DNA of 64,000 nucleotides. It comes from Aerococcus sanguinicola (GTDB taxonomy: Bacteria > Bacillota > Bacilli > Lactobacillales > Aerococcaceae). Positions 1 through 7,778 of the stretch are shown piece by piece. Each line of letters starts with the position of its first letter. Position 1 is the stretch's first letter. Made by a program: the position numbers and the translations under genes. The notes under the pieces were generated by a model. That model was not told where the DNA came from and searched no databases. It worked only from the letters and a program-made list of their open reading frames with translations. The stretch covers positions 496,001 to 560,000 of the forward strand of contig NZ_CP014160.1 in assembly GCF_001543145.1 (NCBI RefSeq), in the 5' to 3' direction.

Positions 1-50
1 GCTAGTTTTGTTTTATAATGCTCCTATCAAGACATAAAGGAGATGACACG

Positions 51-1157
51 ATGGCAAGTGAATATCGTGCCCGTTTAAGGTCCTTACAAGACCGGCTGGA
101 AAGCCAGCATGTGAACCAAATCCTAGTGACTGACCCCTACAGTATTTATTATTATACCGGCGTCTTAGTCGACCCCATGGAGCGGCTCTGGCTCCTCATT
201 GTGCCCTATAAAGGACGGCCCTGCCTCGTAGCCAACGAGCTCTTCCGCTTCCAAGTGGATGATATTTTTCAAGTGGTTCGGACCAAAGACCAAGATGACT
301 TTGGCCAGCTGGTCAAGCGCCTGCCCCTAGAGGAAGTGGGAAATTTCGGCATCGATAAGCAGATGACCGCCAACTACCTCCTCCCCCTCATCACGACCTA
401 TCCCTTGAGTAACTTTAGCCTGGCCAGCCACTTGGTTGACCAACAGCGCGGGATCAAGTCGGCAGGTGAACAGGAGCTTATGCGCCAGGCTTCCGCCCTC
501 AACGACCAGGCCATGGCCCGCTTAGTCGAAGAAGTCCTTCCCTATGGCCCCAGCGAAATCGAAGCCTGCCAGGCCTTAGAAAAAATTTACCGGGAAGTTG
601 GAGCAGATGGAGGCTTTAGCTTCGAACCCATCGTCGCTTACGGGGCGAACGGGGCCGACCCCCACCACTTGTCGGACCACAGCCGGCCCCAGCTAGGAGA
701 CGCCATTGTGGTTGACATCGGTTGCCGCCACCAGGGCTATTGCTCGGACATGACCCGGACCTTCTACTACGGCCAGGTCTCAGACAAGGACCGGGCCCTC
801 TACCAGCTGACCCTGGAGGCCCAGGAAGCTGGGATTGCAGCCGTTAAGGTCGGTCAGGCGACTTTCCAAGCCATCGATTCGGCCTGCCGGACCACCATCG
901 CCCAAGCTGGCTACGGCGACTGCTTCATCCACCGGACAGGTCACTTTATCGGCCAAGAAACCCACGAAGCCGGTGACGTCAGCCAGGCCAATACCCAGCT
1001 GGTTCAAGCCGGCCAGTGCTTCTCCATCGAACCCGGCATCTACCTGGAAGGCGAAACCGCCGTAAGAATCGAAGACCTAGTCATCGCCCAAGCCAACGGG
1101 GTCGAAGTCATTAACCACTATCCAAAAGAACTTTCGATTATCCCTATACAAGGGTGA
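51..1157 (+). CDS. M24 family Xaa-Pro aminopeptidase (PepP/PepQ-like)
   Basis: Cytoplasmic metallopeptidase expected to remove N-terminal residues before proline or to cleave X-Pro dipeptides. The N-terminal third is a creatinase-type domain (about 1-125) and the rest is the pita-bread M24 fold. Visible metal-ligand motifs are VVDIG and CSDMTRTF (two Asp), the His of RTGHFIG, and the Glu residues of FSIEPGIY and VRIEDLV. The ATG at 51 is preferred over the upstream ATG at 18 because AAAGGAG lies just before it, giving 368 aa. The last codons (Gln-Gly-stop) appear to come from a repeat element that begins at about 1151. PepP versus PepQ specificity cannot be told from sequence alone. Confidence 0.9.
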   Translation: MASEYRARLRSLQDRLESQHVNQILVTDPYSIYYYTGVLVDPMERLWLLIVPYKGRPCLVANELFRFQVDDIFQVVRTKDQDDFGQLVKRLPLEEVGNFGIDKQMTANYLLPLITTYPLSNFSLASHLVDQQRGIKSAGEQELMRQASALNDQAMARLVEEVLPYGPSEIEACQALEKIYREVGADGGFSFEPIVAYGANGADPHHLSDHSRPQLGDAIVVDIGCRHQGYCSDMTRTFYYGQVSDKDRALYQLTLEAQEAGIAAVKVGQATFQAIDSACRTTIAQAGYGDCFIHRTGHFIGQETHEAGDVSQANTQLVQAGQCFSIEPGIYLEGETAVRIEDLVIAQANGVEVINHYPKELSIIPIQG

Positions 1158-1270
1158 GAGGGCTGGCGCTTAGACTTGAATGATTGGAGACTCATCGAAA
1201 AAGGCTGACATCAGTCAGGCGTTTCGATGAGTTGAAATCACTTCAAGTCTGCTCTTGCGAACCCGACTAA
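1151..1270 (+). repeat. Family A 3'-end hairpin element, copy 1
   Basis: About 117-bp element opening with AGGGTGAGAG and closing with GAACCCGACTAA. The arms pair across its length (AGACTTGAATGATT against AATCACTTCAAGTCT, then CATCGAAA against TTTCGATG). It overlaps the stop codon of the preceding peptidase gene. Confidence 0.85.
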
Positions 1271-1389
1271 AGGGTGAGAGACTTGGCGGTTAGGCTTGGA
1301 TGATTGGATCAAGTAAGGATAAGAGCGAAGCGTTCGCTCGTTCCTTACTTGTGAAATCACTCCAAGCCTGCCAAGTCGAACCCGACTAA
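1271..1389 (+). repeat. Family A hairpin element, copy 2
   Basis: Tandem second copy, also AGGGTGAGAG to GAACCCGACTAA. The outer arms are AGGCTTGGATGATT and AATCACTCCAAGCCT and the inner hairpin is GAGCGAAgcgTTCGCTC. A third copy begins at about 1390 but is cut off after some 25 bp. Confidence 0.85.
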
Positions 1390-1436
1390 AGGGTGAAAGG
1401 GCTGGCGGTTAAATTAATCGACCTTCAATCAAAAGT

Positions 1437-1600
1437 TACGACTGTGGGTTGACGATCCTCAACATTCATACAGAGCTTTCAATTGTGGGTTAACGCTGAT
1501 CAATACCCAAACAAGTTCTCCGAGTGTGGCTTGACGATGACCAAGCCACACACAAAGTCTTCGATTGTGGGTTGACACACCAAACACCCCAACTACACAG
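1437..1600. repeat. 41-bp array, type B (TGTGGGTTG dyads)
   Basis: Four degenerate units with the core TGTGG at 1443, 1484, 1525 and 1566, exactly 41 bp apart. Between cores lie inverted partners such as CAAGCCACAC. The array fills the gap between two convergent genes. Confidence 0.8.
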
Positions 1601-1654
1601 GGTGTGAGCAAGAGCGGGTAGCTTTTAGTAAGTTGGAATGGTGCCAGTGTCTGA

Positions 1655-1930
1655 TTTGCATACGGCAGTTCTGAATGCAAATAGGCAGGCATCATTTTGC
1701 ATTTGGAGAGGCTGAGTGCAAATAGCAGCTATCATTTTGCATTCGGCGGCTCTGAGTGCAAATAGCAGCTATCATTTTGCATTTGGAGAGGCTGAGTGCA
1801 AATAGCAGCTATCATTTTGCATTCGGCGGCTCTGAGTGCAAATAGGCAGGCATCATTTTGCATTCAGCAGCTCTGAACGCAAATAACCGCTGTCATTTTG
1901 TATTCAGCAAGTCTGAGGGCAAATTGCTCA
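1655..1930. repeat. 40/41-bp array, type D (GTGCAAAT / ATTTTGCAT dyads)
   Basis: About seven units. GCAAAT-type cores fall at 1677, 1718, 1758, 1798, 1838, 1879 and 1919, so spacing is 40 or 41 bp. Each unit pairs a TGCAAAT half with an inverted TTTTGCATT half. Alternate units are nearly identical (those at 1701 and 1781), suggesting duplication of a two-unit block. Confidence 0.85.
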
Positions 1931-1937
1931 AGCCCAA

Positions 1938-2015
1938 CTAGGCTATGGGGGCTAGCGGGAGAAATAAAGCTCTGGAGCAAAGAGGATAAGACTGCCTTTA
2001 GTCGGTCTTACCAGT
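1938..2015 (+). repeat. Truncated family A element
   Basis: Carries GGCTAGCGGGAGAAATA and CTCTGGAGCAAAGAG, matching the left half of the A copies at 23175 and 47103. The right half is missing and the sequence runs into the end of the minus-strand gene at 2036. Confidence 0.6.
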
Positions 2016-2035
2016 CATCCCCTCCTGCCTCGCCA

Positions 2036-2404
2036 CTAAAACCAGAGCTGGGCCTGGTGGAAGAGTCCGCGCAGGTAGCTGATCACGAAGGGACCGATGA
2101 ACCAGAGCAGGACCAGGGTGACGACAACCAGCCCCAGTGCCAAGAAGCGGTAGGCGCCATGTTGGCTATCCGACCAGAACCACTGGCGCTTGCGCTCGCG
2201 GTCATAGAAAATTTCATTGGTATCCAGGTCAATCTCCCGTGTTTTGGAATCGACGACTTCCCGGTCTCGCGTGCGGTCATCCGTCGCGTAGATTGTGGTT
2301 TCCTGCTGGTAGTGGGTCTCGAATAAGGCTTGACGCTTCTTTTTGGCGCGTTCTTTCTCCTTGGCGAGTTCCGCCTTGGCCTTGCGGTAGCTTGCGCGTT
2401 TCAC
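2036..2404 (-). CDS. Small basic protein with one or two membrane segments, unknown function
   Basis: Not recognised. The GTG start at 2404 is chosen because GAGAGGAGGGG lies just upstream, giving 122 aa; a longer reading frame to 2461 lacks such a site. The N-terminal 40 residues are very rich in Lys, Arg, Ala and Glu (KAKAELAKEKERAKKKRQA) and probably helical. The middle is acidic and hydrophilic. A hydrophobic segment follows (FLALGLVVVTLVLLWFIGPFV), with a short amphipathic tail ending in QLWF. This suggests a single-pass or hairpin membrane protein with a cytoplasmic charged head. It lies alone, convergent with the peptidase gene. Confidence 0.6.
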   Translation of the reverse strand: MKRASYRKAKAELAKEKERAKKKRQALFETHYQQETTIYATDDRTRDREVVDSKTREIDLDTNEIFYDRERKRQWFWSDSQHGAYRFLALGLVVVTLVLLWFIGPFVISYLRGLFHQAQLWF

Positions 2405-2603
2405 TTGGTCCCCTCCTCTCTTTTTCGGTGTCCAGCCCGCCCCAGTGGACCAGGCAGACACACTTTGCTTATATTTTACCGACTATGTTTGAATTTTTAA
2501 CGAACTTTCAAGATATTATTTGACCATTCCCAGCTTTACAATTACATGCTAGAATAGACAAGGAATAAAACGGAAAATATCCTTGCCCATTAAGGAGGAC
2601 AAA

Positions 2604-3803
2604 ATGTTACAAAACCATTATTTATTTACCAGTGAGAGTGTTACCGAAGGCCATCCCGACAAAATCGCTGACCAGATCAGTGACGCTGTCCTGGATGCAG
2701 CCCTCAGCCAGGATCCCAACAGCCGGGTAGCTTGTGAAACGATTGTGAATACCGGCCTGGTGGTAATCTTCGGGGAAATCTCCAGCCAAGCCAATCTCGA
2801 CTTCCAGACCATCGTTCGCGACACGGTCAAAAAGATTGGCTACACCCGGGGCAAATACGGCTTCGATGCGGAGAACCTCAACGTGATGGTAGCGCTCGAC
2901 CAACAATCCCCCGATATCGCACAAGGGGTCGACCAGGCCCTCGAAATCCGCGGTAAAGATGGCGAAGAAGCGCTCGGTGCCGGGGACCAAGGCCTAATGT
3001 TTGGCTTTGCCTGCGACGAAACGCCTGAATTCATGCCCCTACCTATCCAGCTGGCCCATCGTTTAGCTGAACACCTGGCACATCTCCGTCATGAAGGGAT
3101 CCTACCTTACCTGCGCCCCGACGGCAAGACCCAGGTTACCGCGGAATATGACGAGAACAAAAAACCTGTCCGCGTCGACACCATCGTCGTTTCCACCCAA
3201 CACGCGGAAGCAACGCCCATGGAACAGATTGAAGCTGACATCCACGAGCATTTGATCAAGGAAGTCATCCCAAGCCATCTCTTAGATGACGAGACCAAGT
3301 ACTACATCAACCCAACTGGTCGCTTTGTGATTGGGGGGCCTAAAGGAGATGCTGGTTTAACGGGACGGAAGATTATTGTGGATACCTACGGAGGCATGGC
3401 ACGCCACGGGGGCGGTGCCTTCTCCGGTAAGGACGCCACCAAGGTCGACCGGAGCGCTTCTTATATGGCACGCTATATTGCGAAAAATATCGTTGCCAGC
3501 CAACTGGCCAGCCGGTGCGAAATTCAATTGGCCTATGCTATCGGGGTTGCCCAACCTGTTTCCATTAATATCGATACATTCGGCACCGAAAGCGTGGCCA
3601 AGGAGAAAATCACCCAAGCTGTCCGGCAAATTTTTGACCTGTCGCCACGCGGTATCATCGACAGCTTGGACCTGCGCCAAGCCATCTATGAACCCACTGC
3701 CGCCTACGGACACTTCGGCCGCCATGCAGAAGGCCCCTACTTCCCTTGGGAGCGGACCGACCGCATTGACGAACTCAAAGCTGCTGTGGACGCCCTGGAC
3801 TAA
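2604..3803 (+). CDS. metK: S-adenosylmethionine synthetase
   Basis: Makes S-adenosylmethionine from methionine and ATP in the cytoplasm. The 399-aa length is normal. Family motifs are complete: GHPDKIADQ near the N terminus (ATP and methionine site), [10 protein letters not shown] in the middle, and the glycine-rich GGGAFSGKD loop. The ATG at 2604 follows AAGGAGG at 2593-2599. A weak promoter with extended -10 (TGCTAGAAT, 2547-2555) lies upstream. I see no SAM riboswitch before it. The gene stands alone and ends in a strong terminator. A MetE-like gene lies 29 kb away in the same window but is not linked. Confidence 0.97.
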   Translation: MLQNHYLFTSESVTEGHPDKIADQISDAVLDAALSQDPNSRVACETIVNTGLVVIFGEISSQANLDFQTIVRDTVKKIGYTRGKYGFDAENLNVMVALDQQSPDIAQGVDQALEIRGKDGEEALGAGDQGLMFGFACDETPEFMPLPIQLAHRLAEHLAHLRHEGILPYLRPDGKTQVTAEYDENKKPVRVDTIVVSTQHAEATPMEQIEADIHEHLIKEVIPSHLLDDETKYYINPTGRFVIGGPKGDAGLTGRKIIVDTYGGMARHGGGAFSGKDATKVDRSASYMARYIAKNIVASQLASRCEIQLAYAIGVAQPVSINIDTFGTESVAKEKITQAVRQIFDLSPRGIIDSLDLRQAIYEPTAAYGHFGRHAEGPYFPWERTDRIDELKAAVDALD

Positions 3804-3812
3804 GATTAAAAT

Positions 3813-3861
3813 AAAAAGCAGCTCTCCCCGGTCCAGTTTGACTTGGGGAGAGCTGCTTTTG
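3813..3861 (+). terminator. Terminator after metK
   Basis: AAAAAGCAGCTCTCCCC (3813-3829) pairs with GGGGAGAGCTGCTTTT (3845-3860), giving a long stem with A and T tracts, so it could act in both directions. Confidence 0.9.
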
Positions 3862-3884
3862 TTTAGCAATTACTTTTGAGCATC

Positions 3885-4110
3885 CGTTTCGCAAGTAGAT
3901 CCAGCGCTACTTGCGAATGAAGTCGCCGTTTGCAAGTAGACCCAGCTCAACTTGCGAATGAGGCCGTGGTTCGAAAGTAGAGCCAGCTCAACTTGCGAAT
4001 GGAAGCTCCGTTTGAAAGTAGGCCCGCCCCAACTTGCGAATGAGGCCGCCCTTCGAAAGTAGAAGGGCCGCGACTCGCAAACAGGACCACCATTTACAAG
4101 TCCCGCACGC
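3885..4110. repeat. 41-bp array, type C (ACTTGCGAA / TTTGAAAGT dyads)
   Basis: Cores CTTGCGAA at 3910, 3951, 3992 and 4033, with a degenerate CTCGCAA at 4074, are each exactly 41 bp apart. Every unit has an inverted partner of the form TTTGAAAGTAG. The array lies between convergent metK and the phosphatase gene. Confidence 0.85.
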
Positions 4111-4130
4111 CCCTACAAAAAATACCCACA

Positions 4131-4171
4131 AAAAACTGCCAGGCAAGGCGATTTATTCCTTGGCTGGCAGT
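4131..4171 (-). terminator. Terminator of the phosphatase gene
   Basis: On the minus strand CTGCCAGCCAAGG pairs with CCTTGCCTGGCAG and is followed by a T-run. Confidence 0.85.
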
Positions 4172-4185
4172 CTTATCCCTCTATA

Positions 4186-4653
4186 TTAGTCACGCAATTC
4201 GGGATAGGTCGCTTCTAGGTGCTGGCAGAGGCCCTGGATGCCCTTTGTAACCAAATCATAAGTCAGGTCAAAGTTCCCGGTATAATAAGGGTCCGCGATC
4301 GGTCCGGCTTGGTCAGTGAAGTCCAATAATTGGTAGACCTTGTCGCTAGTGCCGACGATTTTCTCAATATTTTTGATATTGCTATCGTCCATGCCGATTA
4401 AGTAGTCGTAGCGGTCGACGTCACCGGCTTTCAGCAGGCTGGCATACATATTGTCCGTGCTGATGCCCTTAGCTGCTAAAAGATTGGCAGTGCCGGGATG
4501 GGGGGCTGAGCCCAGGTTCCAGTCCCCTGTCGCTGCCGATTCCACCAAGACCTTATCCTCCCAACCGCGCTGCTTAACTTCCTCGCGCATCAAGGCTTCC
4601 GCCATGGGGGACCGGCAAATATTACCTAAACAAATAAAACAAATCTTAACCAT
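4186..4653 (-). CDS. Low-molecular-weight protein-tyrosine phosphatase
   Basis: Cytoplasmic phosphatase of the arsenate-reductase/LMW-PTP fold. The P-loop CLGNICRS is at residues 8-15 (nucleophile Cys8, Arg14) and the general-acid DPYY motif is at about residue 125. The 155-aa length is typical. The ATG at 4653 follows AGGAGGTTCT; the upstream ATG at 4680 has no such site. It is divergent from alr. In Firmicutes such enzymes act on protein phosphotyrosine or phosphoarginine; which one applies here is unknown. Confidence 0.92.
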   Translation of the reverse strand: MVKICFICLGNICRSPMAEALMREEVKQRGWEDKVLVESAATGDWNLGSAPHPGTANLLAAKGISTDNMYASLLKAGDVDRYDYLIGMDDSNIKNIEKIVGTSDKVYQLLDFTDQAGPIADPYYTGNFDLTYDLVTKGIQGLCQHLEATYPELRD

Positions 4654-4757
4654 AGAACCTCCTAAGTGAAATTTAACCATATTTTCTCATGGGCAATGCT
4701 AAAATAAGAGTGAGTCTCTTATTTGACCAATGAATAGAAAGAAGTGAATCACATCCA

Positions 4758-5900
4758 ATGGTTACTGCTTATCGCCGCGCTAGCCGCGCTAAGATTTCCC
4801 TAGATGCTATTATACAGAACTACCAAGGGATTAAGCAATCCCTATCCCCAGGCAAGCTGGTCTATGCCACGGTCAAGGCGGATGCTTACGGACACGGGGC
4901 CAAAGCCGTCAGCCAGGCTCTGGAAGAGGCCGGTGCCGATGGTTTCTGTGTGGCCCTGACCGATGAAGCCCTCGAACTCCGCCAGGCCGGCATCCAAAAC
5001 GATATCATGGTCTTAGGGGTTATCCCGGCTTCAGATGCCCTGGAAATGGCCCAAGCCCAGGTCGCCGTGACGGTCAGCCGCTTAGACTGGCTTCAAGCGG
5101 TGACGGAAGAACTCGAAGCTGCCACTTACCCTGCCCTGGACATCCACTTAGCGGTCGATTCTGGCATGGGGCGGATTGGCTTCCTCGATAGCCAGAGCTT
5201 GCAGGCTGCCATCGACTGGATTGCCGCTCACCCCAAGGCCTTCACGCTCAAGGGCATCTTCACCCATTTTGCGACGGCAGATAGCCAGGACCCCCAAGGC
5301 AAAAGCAAGCAAGCCGCCCAAGCCCAGGCCTTTCAAGACATCCGCCAGGCCATCGATTGCAGCCAGCTTCCCCAAGCCCCCCTCTTCCACCAATCCAACA
5401 GCGCTATGGCCCTCTGGTATCCCGATGAGACCCTGAACATGGTACGTTTAGGCATTGCCCTCTACGGTGCCAATCCGTCGAACGGGGAAGAAGACCTCCC
5501 CTATTCCTTGGAACCCGCCCTCAGCCTAGAGACAGAAATTGCCCACGTTAAACAAATGCATGCCGGCGAAACAGTCGGCTACGGGGCCACCTATACCGCT
5601 AGCCAGGATGAATGGATCGCCACCCTCCCCATCGGCTATGCAGATGGCTGGCTGAGAGCCTATTCAGGAGTCGAAGTTCTCGTCCAAGGCCAGGCCTGCC
5701 CCATCGTCGGCCGGGTCTGCATGGACCAGTGCATGGTCCGCCTCGACCAAGCCTATCCGATTGGCACCAAGGTCACCCTCATCGGTGAAAACCAGGGCCA
5801 AGTTATCCGGGCTGAGGACGTCGCCGCCCATGCCGGCACCATCGCCTATGAGACCTTATGCCTCTTAAGCCAGCGCCTGCCCCGGGACTACCAAGATTAA
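4758..5900 (+). CDS. alr: Alanine racemase
   Basis: PLP enzyme that interconverts L- and D-alanine for peptidoglycan. It is 380 aa, the usual size. The PLP lysine lies in YATVKADAYGHG (Lys40) and the second catalytic base in ETVGYGATYTA (Tyr, about residue 270). The substrate-loop motif VCMDQCMV is also present. The ATG at 4758 has only a weak upstream GAAGTGA as ribosome site, so expression may be modest. It is followed by the lysine-riboswitch/dapA unit, so two cell-wall precursor genes sit side by side, each with its own control. Confidence 0.95.
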   Translation: MVTAYRRASRAKISLDAIIQNYQGIKQSLSPGKLVYATVKADAYGHGAKAVSQALEEAGADGFCVALTDEALELRQAGIQNDIMVLGVIPASDALEMAQAQVAVTVSRLDWLQAVTEELEAATYPALDIHLAVDSGMGRIGFLDSQSLQAAIDWIAAHPKAFTLKGIFTHFATADSQDPQGKSKQAAQAQAFQDIRQAIDCSQLPQAPLFHQSNSAMALWYPDETLNMVRLGIALYGANPSNGEEDLPYSLEPALSLETEIAHVKQMHAGETVGYGATYTASQDEWIATLPIGYADGWLRAYSGVEVLVQGQACPIVGRVCMDQCMVRLDQAYPIGTKVTLIGENQGQVIRAEDVAAHAGTIAYETLCLLSQRLPRDYQD

Positions 5901-5921
5901 AGTCCTTTAACCGTTTTATCC

Positions 5922-5950
5922 TTGACTATTAATAGTAGCTATGTTAGATT
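5922..5950 (+). promoter_or_regulatory. Promoter of the lysine riboswitch/dapA unit
   Basis: TTGACT (5922-5927), a 17-bp spacer, then TAGATT (5945-5950). It lies just ahead of the riboswitch, placing the transcript start near 5957. Confidence 0.75.
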
Positions 5951-5964
5951 AATAGCAATAGAAA

Positions 5965-6195
5965 AGTAGAGATATAGAGGCCGCGCTCGCCATCATTAGG
6001 AAACGAAAGGGGTCAGCGCCGAAGCAAGCTTGCTTGCTGGGGGCAGTACTGAACAAGGCTGTCACTGTCAAATGAGAAGCCCATTCTTATTTTGGAGGAC
6101 TTATCCTACTTGGGCCCGTGAACCATACACGCTGACTTTGTATAGGCATACCCAAGTAAGCTAAGATTCCTGAATCTTAGCTTTTTCTATTTTAC
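5965..6195 (+). ncRNA. Lysine riboswitch (L-box) with terminator
   Basis: The leader of dapA contains conserved L-box pieces in order: AGAGGCCGCG, GAAAGGGGTCAGCGCCGAAG, a GCAAGC/GCTTGC hairpin, CTGGGGGCAGTACTG, GCTGTCACTGTC, and a closing CTTATCCTACTTGGG. A terminator follows (AAGCTAAGATTC, CCTGAATCTTAGCTTTTT, about 6159-6190). It is expected to stop transcription of dapA when lysine is plentiful. The sequence fit is strong; I could not run a covariance model. Confidence 0.88.
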
Positions 6196-6227
6196 TAAGC
6201 TGTTTAACCATTTAAGGAGGAAATCAA

Positions 6228-7121
6228 ATGTCTATTTATAGAGGATCCGGAGTGGCCATTGTTACCCCCTACCAGGATACAGAAGCGCGTGAAATTAACT
6301 ATGACGTCTTCCGTCAGCTCGTTGAACGCCAAATCGAAGCAGGAACCGACGCCATCATTGTGGCCGGCACAACCGGCGAAGCCAGCAACCAAACCGATGA
6401 GGAACAGATTGACCTCATCCGTTACTGTGTCGAAGTCGTCGACCACCGCGTCCCAGTTATTGCCGGCGCTGGTTCTAACGACACCCGCCACGGGGTCAAC
6501 CTCTCCAAGGCATGTGAAGAAGCTGGTGCTGACGCCTTGCTTTCCGTGACCCCATACTATCTCAAAACTAACCAAGAAGGCCTCTACCAACACTTCGCTG
6601 CCATCGCCAATGCGGTCAACATTCCCATCATCTTATACGATGTGCCAGGACGGACCGGGATGGGCATTGCCCCTCAAACCCTCCGCCGCCTCATCGATGA
6701 CTTCGAAAATATTGTCGGCCTCAAAGACGCAACCGGTAATTTCAACCACGCTGTTGACAACCTCCACTACTGCGGCGACCAGGTAGACGTATACTCAGGC
6801 AATGACGATACCGCTGTACCCCTCATGAGCTTGGGTGGCCAAGGCGTTATCTCCGTATTGGCCAACATCGCCCCTGCAGAAGTCCACGAGATGATCCACG
6901 CCGCCCTCGACGGTGACTTCGCCAAGGCCCGCGAACTCCAAGCCAAATTCAAGCCCTTAATCGACACCCTCTTCTGCGAACCCAACCCCATACCCGTCAA
7001 AGCCGCTCTAGCCCTCCAAGGCTTCGAAGTCGGCCCAACCCGCCTACCTCTAGGCAAACCCCAAGAAGAAACTGTGAATAAATTAAAAGAACAAATGGAC
7101 GAACTTGGCTTGTTGGGTTAG
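6228..7121 (+). CDS. dapA: 4-hydroxy-tetrahydrodipicolinate synthase
   Basis: First committed enzyme of the diaminopimelate/lysine pathway; condenses pyruvate with aspartate semialdehyde. The 297-aa TIM-barrel protein shows the GTTGE motif (residues 47-51), the Tyr of LYDVPGRTG (Tyr137), and the Schiff-base lysine in VGLKDATGN (Lys166). The ATG at 6228 follows AAGGAGG. Control by the upstream lysine riboswitch fits this role. No other dap gene is adjacent. Confidence 0.97.
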   Translation: MSIYRGSGVAIVTPYQDTEAREINYDVFRQLVERQIEAGTDAIIVAGTTGEASNQTDEEQIDLIRYCVEVVDHRVPVIAGAGSNDTRHGVNLSKACEEAGADALLSVTPYYLKTNQEGLYQHFAAIANAVNIPIILYDVPGRTGMGIAPQTLRRLIDDFENIVGLKDATGNFNHAVDNLHYCGDQVDVYSGNDDTAVPLMSLGGQGVISVLANIAPAEVHEMIHAALDGDFAKARELQAKFKPLIDTLFCEPNPIPVKAALALQGFEVGPTRLPLGKPQEETVNKLKEQMDELGLLG

Positions 7122-7125
7122 ATAG

Positions 7126-7243
7126 GGTGTGAGCAAAGGCGCTTAGAAAGGGATGACTGGAGACAATAGAGATAAGAGCGGCTTTAGCCGATCGTTCCCT
7201 TTTGTTGAAGTCACTCCCTTTCTGCCTTTTTGAACCCAACTAG
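7126..7243 (+). repeat. Family A hairpin element, copy 3
   Basis: Starts GGGTGTGAG right after dapA and ends GAACCCAACTA. Its arms are a different sequence from copies 1 and 2 (AGAAAGGGATGACT against AGTCACTCCCTTTCT; inner CGGCTTTAGCCG) yet still pair. Confidence 0.85.
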
Positions 7244-7362
7244 GGTAAGAGGAAGCACGGGTAGAAGTGGAACTCTGGAGCAAAAAGCTAGAAAAGTCTG
7301 AGCGGTTTCGTCGAATCTTTGTGAAGAGGGACTATTTCTGCTTGCCTGAACCTAACTACAAT
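7244..7362 (+). repeat. Family A hairpin element, copy 4
   Basis: Tandem to copy 3, GGGTAAGAG to GAACCTAACTA, with further diverged arms (GTAGAAGTGG against GACTATTTCTGC, partly decayed). Confidence 0.75.
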
Positions 7363-7383
7363 ATAAATACTAATCATTAGTTT

Positions 7384-7412
7384 TAGCCAGCTGAAAATGC
7401 TGGTTTTTTTAT
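7384..7412 (+). terminator. Terminator after dapA and the A elements
   Basis: AGCCAGC, loop TGAAAAT, GCTGG and eight T residues. Confidence 0.8.
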
Positions 7413-7465
7413 CCACTAATTCTTTATAGAAATATTTGAAACAATAATTAGTGCTTATCTAATTC

Positions 7466-7642
7466 TGAGCAGGAGTGGAGCGTTGAAGTTGGACCTTAGC
7501 CATGAATAAGCAAGCGATGTGAATTACGGATAGTCGGCGTCAGCCGTTACTAGCCGTTTGAAGCTCGCTAGGTGAGGGACCTCGGCCCGAGCCGATGCCA
7601 TGGCTCTTTAAGGGCCAAATTCAAAAGCGGAACGCATGCTCA
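7466..7642 (+). mobile_element. Family E MITE-like element, short form
   Basis: Runs from TGAGCAGGAGTGGAGCG to GCGGAACGCATGCTCA. The ends are imperfect inverted repeats of about 27 bp. The interior carries ACGGATAG and GAAGCTCGCTAGGTGAGGGA shared with other copies. No coding capacity. About 177 bp. Confidence 0.8.
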
Positions 7643-7778
7643 GCATACTATTCTGTGGAATTTTTTTCTTTATCTGCAGGCCTTTTAGCCAGGCATTCTT
7701 AATTTTTCCTAACTTGAATAAAATCGGTTTTAGTATAAAATAGTATCTATCATATACAACAATTGGAGGCTTAAACTA

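Noticed and set aside
1437..1930. Possible CRISPR arrays in the 41-bp repeats (also at 3885, 31580 and 35205)
   Set aside because: There is no constant 23-37 bp repeat with unique spacers. Each unit is two short inverted cores with degenerate sequence between, and no cas gene is present.
1898..2326. Plus-strand frame of 142 codons
   Set aside because: It overlaps the minus-strand gene 2036-2404, which has a strong ribosome site and a sensible membrane segment, and its first part lies in repeats.
2480..2603. SAM riboswitch before metK
   Set aside because: The leader is short and AT-rich with none of the SAM-I, SMK or SAM-II landmarks.
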